Shown here in pieces: positions 5,988-10,946 of a DNA stretch of 10,946 nucleotides. Both the position numbers and the translations under genes were made by a program. The first letter of the stretch is position 1; every line of letters starts with the position of its first letter. This DNA is from Ancylobacter novellus (lineage in GTDB: Bacteria > Pseudomonadota > Alphaproteobacteria > Rhizobiales > Xanthobacteraceae), in the NCBI GenBank assembly GCA_003241485.1, contig QFQD01000109.1, positions 1 through 10,946 of the forward strand. Reading direction: 5' to 3'. The notes below the pieces were generated by a model, which saw only the letters and a program-made list of their open reading frames with translations, did no database searches and was not told where the DNA came from.

Positions 5988-8900
5988 GTGAACCTCTCGG
6001 CTCCTTTCATCGAGCGCCCGATCGCCACGACGCTGCTGATGGCGGCGCTCGCCGTTCTCGGCGTCGCCGCCTATCCGCTGCTGCCGGTGGCGCCGCTGCC
6101 GCAGGTGGATTTTCCCACCATCCAGGTCTCCGCCAGCCTGCCGGGCGCGAGCCCCGACACGATGGCTTCGGCGGTTGCCGCGCCGCTGGAGCGCCGCTTC
6201 GGCCAGATCGCCGGGCTCGACCAGATGACGTCGACCTCGACGCTCGGCTCGACCTCCATCACCCTGCAGTTCGACCTCGGCCGCGATATCGACGGCGCGG
6301 CGCAGGATGTGCAGGCGGCGATCACCGCCGCGCAGCGCCAGCTGCCCGACGATCTCACCACGCCGCCGAGCTACCGTAAGGTCAATCCGGCCGACAGCCC
6401 GATCATGATCCTTGCCGCGCGCTCGGACACGATGCCGATCACGCAGGTGGACGATTTCGCCGACAATGTGCTGGCGCAGCGTCTTTCGCAGGTGAAGGGC
6501 GTCGCGCAGGTGGTGATCGGCGGCGAGCAGAAGCCGGCGATCCGGGTGCAGATCGATCCGGCGCGGCTGGCGGCGAGCGGCCTCACCTTCGAGGATGTGC
6601 GCACGACGCTGTCCGCCTCGACGGCGGAGGCGGCCAAGGGGGCGATCAACGGCGCGGTGCGCAGCTTCACCATCGCCGCCAACGACCAGATCGTGACGCC
6701 GGCCGACTATGACAATGTCATCCTCGCCTATCGCAACGGCGCGCCGCTCAGGGTGCGCGATGTCGGCCATGCGGTGGACGGGCCGGAAAATACCCATGTG
6801 GCGGCGTGGAGCACCGACCGGCGGGCGGTGGTGCTGCTGGTGTTCAAGCAGCCCGGTGCCAATGTCATCGAGACGGTGGATGCCATCAAGGCGACCCTGC
6901 CTCGGCTCGACGGCATCATTCCCGCCGGCATCAGCATCGACACCATCGTCGACCGCACCACCACCATCCGCGCCTCGGTGGCGGATGTGCAGTTCACGCT
7001 GCTGCTCACCATCGCGCTGGTGGTGATGGTGATCCTGCTGTTCCTGCGCAATCTGCGCGCGACGCTGATCCCCGCCGTGGCGGTGCCGCTCTCGCTCGCC
7101 GGCTCGGCGGCGGTGATGTACGCGCTGGGGTTCAGCCTCGACAACCTGTCGCTGATGGCGCTGACCATTGCGGTCGGTTTCGTGGTGGATGATGCCATCG
7201 TCGTGGTCGAGAACATCGTGCGCCACATGGAAGAGGGCGAGCCCGCCTATCCCGCGGCGATGAAGGGCGCGCGCGAGATCGGCTTCACCGTGCTGTCGAT
7301 CAGCATCTCGCTTGTGGCGGTGTTCATCCCGCTGCTGCTGATGGGCGGCATTGTCGGGCGGCTGTTCCGCGAATTCGCGCTGACCGTCACCGCTTCCATC
7401 GCGGTGTCGGCGCTGGTGTCGCTGACGCTGACGCCGATGCTGTGCTCGCGCTTTCTCAAGCCGCCGGCGCATGAACATGGCTGGCTCTACCGGGTGATCG
7501 AGGCCGGCTTCGAGGGGCTGCTCGCCCTCTATATGCGCACGCTGGCGGTGGCGATGCGCTACCGCTTCCTGACGCTGATGGTGTTCTTCGGCACGCTCGC
7601 GCTCACCGGCTGGCTGTTCGTGGCGGTGCCGAAGGGGTTCTTCCCGACGCAGGACATCGGCATCCTTACCGGCCTGTCGGAAGCCGCACAGGATGTCTCG
7701 CCCGACGAGATGAAACGCCTGCAGATGCAGATCGGCGCGGTGCTCGCCAAGGACCCGGCCGTTGCCGCCTTCGGCTCGGTGCTCGGCTCAGGCGGGGCGA
7801 ACACCACCAATACAGGGCGGTTCTTCATCGCGCTGAAGCCGCGCGAGGAGCGCGACGCCAGCGCCTCGCAGATCATCAACCGCCTGCGGCCCAAGCTGGC
7901 GCAGGTCACCGGCGCGGCGGTGTTCCTGCAGCCGGCGCAGGACATTTCCGTCGGCGGTCGCGTCTCCCGAGCGCTCTACCAGTACACCCTCACCGATGTG
8001 GACCTGCATGAGCTGGAGACGTGGGCGCCCAAGCTGCTGGCCAGAATCCGCCAGCTGCCGCCGTTCACCGATGTCTCCAGCGACCAGCAGGGCAACGCGC
8101 CACAGCTCAAGGTGACGATCGACCGCGACCGGGCCGCGCGTTTCGGCATCCAGCCCTCGCTGATCGACGCGACGCTCAACGATGCCTTCGGGCAGCGGCA
8201 GGCGGCGCAGTATTTCACCCAGCTCGATTCCTACGCGGTGATACTGGAGGCGACGCCGGAGCTGCAGCAACACATCGGCACGCTCGACCAGATCTATGTG
8301 AAGGCGCCGACCACCGGGCAGGCCATCCCCCTCTCGACGCTGGTGACGATCGACGCGCAGGCGGTGGGGCCGCTCTCGGTGTCGCATCAGGCGCAGTTCC
8401 CGGCGGTGACGATCTCCTTCAACCTCAAGCCGGGCGTCTCGCTCGGCGACGCCGTGGCGGCGATCAATGCAGCTTCGGCGGATCTGGGGGCACCCTCGAC
8501 CCTGAGCGGCAGCTTCCAGGGCAGCGCGCAGGTGTTCCAAAGCGCGCTCGCCAGCGAGCCGGCGCTCATCGCTGCGGCGCTGTTCGCGGTCTATGTCATC
8601 CTCGGCGTGCTGTATGAGAGCTTTATCCACCCGCTGACCATCCTGTCGACCCTGCCGTCGGCCGGCGTCGGGGCGCTGCTGGCGCTGTGGGCCGGCGGCT
8701 TCGACCTGTCGGTCATCGGCATCATCGGCATCATCCTGCTCATCGGTATCGTGAAGAAGAACGGCATCATGCTGGTGGACTTCGCCATTGCCGGCGAGCG
8801 CGAGCGCGGCATGGGCGCGGAGGAGGCGATCACCGAGGCCTGTCGCCTGCGCTTCCGCCCCATTCTGATGACCACAATGGCGGCGCTGCTGGCCGGCGTG

Positions 8901-9101
8901 CCGCTGATGTTCGGCAATGGCACGGGCACGGAACTTCGCCAGCCGCTCGGCTATGCCATGGTCGGCGGGCTGGCGCTGAGCCAAGTGCTGACGCTCTACA
9001 CGACGCCGGTGGTCTATCTCTATCTGGCACGTCTTCAGCGCTGGCTGGCCGGCGTCCCGCCAGAGGCTGAATCCGGTGTGGCGGTGACCGCGGCGCCGTG
9101 A
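5988..9101 (+). CDS. RND multidrug efflux pump, HAE1 family, MdtC-like
   Basis: Starting at GTG 5988, with the TGAGG of the upstream stop region as ribosome site eight bases away, this gives 1037 residues, the usual RND length. Frame upstream to 5847 overlaps the adaptor and is not family-like. The N-terminus (APFIERPIATTLLMAAL) and LPVAPLPQVDFPTIQVSASLPGAS match MdtC closely. The proton-relay pair Asp401-Asp402 lies in GFVVDDAIVVVEN (TM4), and Lys924 in IGIVKKNGIMLVDFA corresponds to AcrB Lys940. Two large periplasmic loops and twelve membrane segments are expected. It exports drugs or other amphiphiles using the proton gradient. E. coli uses an MdtB-MdtC pair; here only one pump gene follows the adaptor, implying a homotrimer. 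The stop lies 16 bases from the convergent HPP gene. Substrates are unknown. Confidence 0.96.
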   Translation: MNLSAPFIERPIATTLLMAALAVLGVAAYPLLPVAPLPQVDFPTIQVSASLPGASPDTMASAVAAPLERRFGQIAGLDQMTSTSTLGSTSITLQFDLGRDIDGAAQDVQAAITAAQRQLPDDLTTPPSYRKVNPADSPIMILAARSDTMPITQVDDFADNVLAQRLSQVKGVAQVVIGGEQKPAIRVQIDPARLAASGLTFEDVRTTLSASTAEAAKGAINGAVRSFTIAANDQIVTPADYDNVILAYRNGAPLRVRDVGHAVDGPENTHVAAWSTDRRAVVLLVFKQPGANVIETVDAIKATLPRLDGIIPAGISIDTIVDRTTTIRASVADVQFTLLLTIALVVMVILLFLRNLRATLIPAVAVPLSLAGSAAVMYALGFSLDNLSLMALTIAVGFVVDDAIVVVENIVRHMEEGEPAYPAAMKGAREIGFTVLSISISLVAVFIPLLLMGGIVGRLFREFALTVTASIAVSALVSLTLTPMLCSRFLKPPAHEHGWLYRVIEAGFEGLLALYMRTLAVAMRYRFLTLMVFFGTLALTGWLFVAVPKGFFPTQDIGILTGLSEAAQDVSPDEMKRLQMQIGAVLAKDPAVAAFGSVLGSGGANTTNTGRFFIALKPREERDASASQIINRLRPKLAQVTGAAVFLQPAQDISVGGRVSRALYQYTLTDVDLHELETWAPKLLARIRQLPPFTDVSSDQQGNAPQLKVTIDRDRAARFGIQPSLIDATLNDAFGQRQAAQYFTQLDSYAVILEATPELQQHIGTLDQIYVKAPTTGQAIPLSTLVTIDAQAVGPLSVSHQAQFPAVTISFNLKPGVSLGDAVAAINAASADLGAPSTLSGSFQGSAQVFQSALASEPALIAAALFAVYVILGVLYESFIHPLTILSTLPSAGVGALLALWAGGFDLSVIGIIGIILLIGIVKKNGIMLVDFAIAGERERGMGAEEAITEACRLRFRPILMTTMAALLAGVPLMFGNGTGTELRQPLGYAMVGGLALSQVLTLYTTPVVYLYLARLQRWLAGVPPEAESGVAVTAAP

Positions 9102-9117
9102 TGGAGGGAAGGCCCGT

Positions 9118-10158
9118 TCAGGCGAGGCCGCGCGTGAGCACAGCCAGCCAGTCCGCCTCCGTGACCACACCGAGCGGGCGCTCGCTCTCATCGACGATGA
9201 AGACCGCATGGACGCGTTCGCGGGCGAAGCGGTCGAGCAGGGCAATGGCGGGCGTCTGGGGCGCGGCGGTCGCGGCAGGGGTCATCAATTCGGCCAGCGT
9301 GGTTCCCGGCGCGGTCAGTTCCCGCAGGCCGATGACACCGGTCACGCGGCCGGCTGCGTCGAGCACCGGCAGGCGGCGGACATCGTGTTGGACCAGCAGC
9401 GCGCGCGCTTCCTCGGGCGAGGCAGAGAGCGGGACCGAGATGACCCCCTCCCGCATCAGATCGGCGCCGCTGAGGTCGTGATAGGAGCGCGCCAGCGTGC
9501 GCTGCTCGATCTCGCGCAGCAGCCGCTCCAGATCGTTCACGTCGATGTCGAAGGTCTCGCCGGTCTGGTCGAGCGCGGCGGCGAGGTCGGCCTTGCTGAA
9601 GGTCCAGGGCCGCTCCTTGGCCGGCGGCTTCGGCGGCACGGCGACATGGGGATAGCGGTGGCCGGAGACGCGATGATAGGCCCAGGCGCAGAACACCAGC
9701 ACAGCCGCGTTCAACCCCACCGGCAGGAGCGGGAAGGCATAGCTCGACGAAGCGCCGGCGAAGAGGCCGACCAGCGCGGCGGCGCCGCCGGGCGGGTGCA
9801 GGCAGCGCAGCAGGGACATGACACCGATGGCGCCCCCCACCGCTAGCCCGGCGGAGAGCGGGGAGAGCGGCATGTGATGGGCGATGAGAACGCCGATGAG
9901 GGCCGAGACGGTGTTGCCGCCGATGGTCGGCCAGGGCTGCGCCATCGGGCTGGCCGGCACGGCAAACAGCAGCACGGCGGAGGCGCCCATGGGCGGCACG
10001 ATCCACAGCAGATGCTGGGCGTCGCTCGCGACTATCCCGCCGATCAGCCCCGTCAGCCCGATTCCAATCAGGGCGCCGATGCAGGCGAACATGCGGTCGC
10101 GCAGATTGCCGCCGGCAAGGATGGGTCGGAACAGTTTCAGGCGGGAGATGGCAGACAA
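9118..10158 (-). CDS. HPP-family integral membrane protein with C-terminal CBS domain pair
   Basis: The N-terminal half is an HPP domain with hydrophobic segments (numbering from the chosen start) near 23-44, 50-68, 82-118 and 141-162 and the signature CLHPPGG at about 119-125. After a charged linker come two CBS motifs: DLMREGVISVPLSASPEEA (about 232-280) and ELMTPAATA...GVVTEADWL (about 290-341). CBS pairs usually sense adenine nucleotides, so the channel or carrier may be gated by energy state. HPP proteins of cyanobacteria and chloroplasts have been linked to nitrite transport; the role in bacteria like this is less certain. I chose the TTG at 10158 because GGAG lies six bases upstream. 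The frame is open to a TTG at 10224, giving 22 extra unremarkable residues. It follows the NsrR-type gene on the same strand by 85 bases, so co-transcription is likely. Confidence 0.87.
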   Translation of the reverse strand: MSAISRLKLFRPILAGGNLRDRMFACIGALIGIGLTGLIGGIVASDAQHLLWIVPPMGASAVLLFAVPASPMAQPWPTIGGNTVSALIGVLIAHHMPLSPLSAGLAVGGAIGVMSLLRCLHPPGGAAALVGLFAGASSSYAFPLLPVGLNAAVLVFCAWAYHRVSGHRYPHVAVPPKPPAKERPWTFSKADLAAALDQTGETFDIDVNDLERLLREIEQRTLARSYHDLSGADLMREGVISVPLSASPEEARALLVQHDVRRLPVLDAAGRVTGVIGLRELTAPGTTLAELMTPAATAAPQTPAIALLDRFARERVHAVFIVDESERPLGVVTEADWLAVLTRGLA

Positions 10159-10164
10159 GGCGAA

Positions 10165-10168
10165 CTCC
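10165..10168 (-). promoter_or_regulatory. Ribosome-binding site supporting the TTG start of the HPP gene
   Basis: On the minus strand GGAG stands six bases before TTG 10158-10156. Other in-frame TTG codons at 10182 and 10224 lack a similar site, and the first in-frame ATG (about 10092) is at the beginning of the first membrane helix, which would remove its basic leader. Confidence 0.5.
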
Positions 10169-10243
10169 GGAAGATGAGGCAAGGCGCGCCGCGGGGAATG
10201 GAGCGGTGAGCGGCTGGGCGGCAACCCGGCGGGGGCGCGGCCG

Positions 10244-10702
10244 CTAGGATAAGGGGGCGCCGGCCGAGGCTACGGGCGGGCCGAGCGAGAGGATGAGATG
10301 TCGGAAACCGCTGTGGCGGTCCACGAGTTCGGCCAGCGTATATCTGTCGAGCACGCCGAAAAAGGCAGCCATCGCCTCATCCAGCACCGAAACGACGCCG
10401 CAGCCGGGGGCGAGCGCGCAATCCTCGCAGGGGACGAGATCGACATTGCCCTCGGTGTGGCGGAGCAGGTCGCCGATGCGGATGTCGGAAGCCGGGCGCG
10501 CCAGCCGGTAGCCGCCGCTGCGCCCGCGTGCGCTGGCGACATAGCCGGCCCGGCCGAGATCGTGCAGCACCTTCATCAGATGGTTCTGCGAGATGCCATA
10601 GGCGGCGGCGATCTCCGAGATCGAGCACAGCCGCGGGTCAGTCGCATGGCGTAGCGTGCCTGGAGGCTTTCCAGCCTGGGAATATATGTATACCATATAC
10701 AT
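10244..10702 (-). CDS. nsrR: Rrf2 family regulator, NsrR-type nitric oxide sensor, 5' end disrupted
   Basis: The frame gives SISEIAAAYGISQNHLMKVLHDLGRAGYV, GRSGGYRLARPASDIRIGDLL, a PCEDCALAPGC cysteine set and RYTLAELV, all aligning well with E. coli NsrR, whose [Fe-S] cluster reacts with nitric oxide. Cysteine spacing is C-x2-C-x5-C, two residues tighter than in E. coli (C-x4-C-x5-C). The open frame runs to an ATG at 10702, but that ATG is the edge of a palindromic operator and the first 25 residues (MYMVYIYSQ...) are not family-like. The expected start MRLT is present at 10647 in a different frame. Between it and SISE are 23 bases where E. coli NsrR has 78, so about 55 nt are missing, including most of helix 1 (TDYxLR motif with the Asp8 ligand position). 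The gene is therefore decayed or mis-sequenced. It faces the reductase gene divergently. Confidence 0.82.
   Translation of the reverse strand: MYMVYIYSQAGKPPGTLRHATDPRLCSISEIAAAYGISQNHLMKVLHDLGRAGYVASARGRSGGYRLARPASDIRIGDLLRHTEGNVDLVPCEDCALAPGCGVVSVLDEAMAAFFGVLDRYTLAELVDRHSGFRHLILSLGPPVASAGAPLS
10686..10702. promoter_or_regulatory. Inverted-repeat operator matching the NsrR site pattern
   Basis: ATGTATA-CCA-TATACAT is a perfect 7-3-7 inverted repeat between the divergent NsrR-type and reductase genes. The published NsrR pattern, ATGYATTT-N-AAATRCAT, is the same 17-base length; by my reading 14 of 17 positions agree, including both ATGTAT/ATACAT outer half-sites. Its centre is 31 bases before the reductase ATG and 47 bases before the expected regulator ATG (10647), so it can control both genes. 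The match plus the adjacent regulator type make this the likely autoregulatory operator. Confidence 0.72.
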
Positions 10703-10724
10703 GATTTAGGTGCCGGGGGTAAAC

Positions 10725-10946
10725 ATGAGCGACGGCGTTCAGGCGGCTGAGGTCGGGCAAGCGGAACGGGGTGCCGCGGCACCGCGACCCTTCGCGATCG
10801 AGAGCCGCCAAAGGGAGAGCGACGTCATCACCTCTTTCGTGCTGCGCCCGCTCGACGGGCGTCCGCCCGCGCCGCATGTGGCGGGCCAGCACCTGACCTT
10901 GTTCGCAGAGGTTCCCGGTGCCGGGCGGCAGAAGCGCAACTACACC
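10725..10946 (+). CDS. Flavohaemoglobin-like FAD/NAD(P)H oxidoreductase lacking a globin domain (partial, 3' end beyond window)
   Basis: The visible 74 residues open with about 21 unstructured residues, then the first beta-strands of a ferredoxin-reductase FAD-binding domain: PFAIESRQRESDVITSFVL, RPLDGRPPAP, AGQHLTLF and RNYT at 71-74 (the RxYS/T flavin motif). This closely follows the reductase half of Hmp, for example ALITSFELEPVDG in E. coli, but starts with it, so no globin precedes. A GGGGG ribosome site (10715-10719) lies five bases before the ATG. It should transfer electrons from NAD(P)H through FAD; the acceptor domain, perhaps a C-terminal [2Fe-2S] ferredoxin or a separate partner, is outside the window. 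Divergence from an NsrR-type regulator across its operator suggests a role in nitrosative stress. Hcr-like or other FNR-family reductases are alternatives. Confidence 0.85.
   Translation, partial: MSDGVQAAEVGQAERGAAAPRPFAIESRQRESDVITSFVLRPLDGRPPAPHVAGQHLTLFAEVPGAGRQKRNYT

Noticed and set aside
4724..6028. 434-codon minus-strand frame opposite the adaptor gene
   Set aside because: Same shadow pattern; the plus strand encodes a complete adaptor with lipoyl and hairpin domains.
5877..9245. Two long minus-strand open frames (533 and 485 codons) opposite the RND pump
   Set aside because: Shadow frames from codon bias; products are Arg/His-rich without domains and overlap a well-supported pump.
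10237..10244. GCGGCCGC palindrome at the end of the NsrR-type gene
   Set aside because: An eight-base GC palindrome is expected by chance at this GC content and has no T-run to act as a terminator.

Overview
The window is GC-rich throughout, with strong G/C third-position bias, densely packed genes and long antisense shadow frames. Protein families, GTG/TTG starts and overall style suggest an alphaproteobacterium, most likely a Hyphomicrobiales member; this is inference from composition and protein resemblance, not from a marker gene. No rRNA, tRNA, CRISPR array, insertion sequence or phage gene was seen, and no gene-free stretch exceeds 300 bases.

Region 1 (1-4650) is a carbohydrate-type (CUT1) ABC importer locus built around a divergent promoter. 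Leftward from about 3540 run a FadR-type GntR regulator, an HSL-family alpha/beta hydrolase (GTGA overlap with the regulator), a periplasmic solute-binding protein, and the first inner-membrane permease, cut by the window edge. A strong hairpin lies between binding protein and permease, as often seen where the binding protein must be made in excess. Rightward runs a MalK/UgpC-type ATPase that is broken: about 23 nt just before the Walker A motif appear to be missing, so the start and the rest lie in different frames. Between the divergent genes is an AT-rich 20-bp perfect palindrome followed by tandem GATAAN hexamers, probably the operator.

Region 2 (4787-9101) is a two-gene drug-efflux operon: an RND periplasmic adaptor and one MdtC-like RND pump with its proton-relay residues intact. 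No outer-membrane channel gene is present here.

Region 3 (9118-10946) looks like a nitric oxide/nitrite response module. Leftward run an NsrR-type Rrf2 regulator with three cysteines and an HPP-family membrane protein fused to two CBS domains. Rightward starts a flavohaemoglobin-like FAD reductase without a globin domain, cut by the window edge. The divergent gap carries a 7-3-7 inverted repeat matching the NsrR operator pattern. The regulator is also damaged: its natural start (MRLT...) is in another frame, about 55 nt of the first helix region seem missing, and the only in-frame ATG lies inside the operator.

The most notable points are the two short out-of-frame deletions, each at the 5' end of a gene next to a palindromic operator, the two operators themselves, and the compact NsrR / HPP-CBS / globin-less reductase set.
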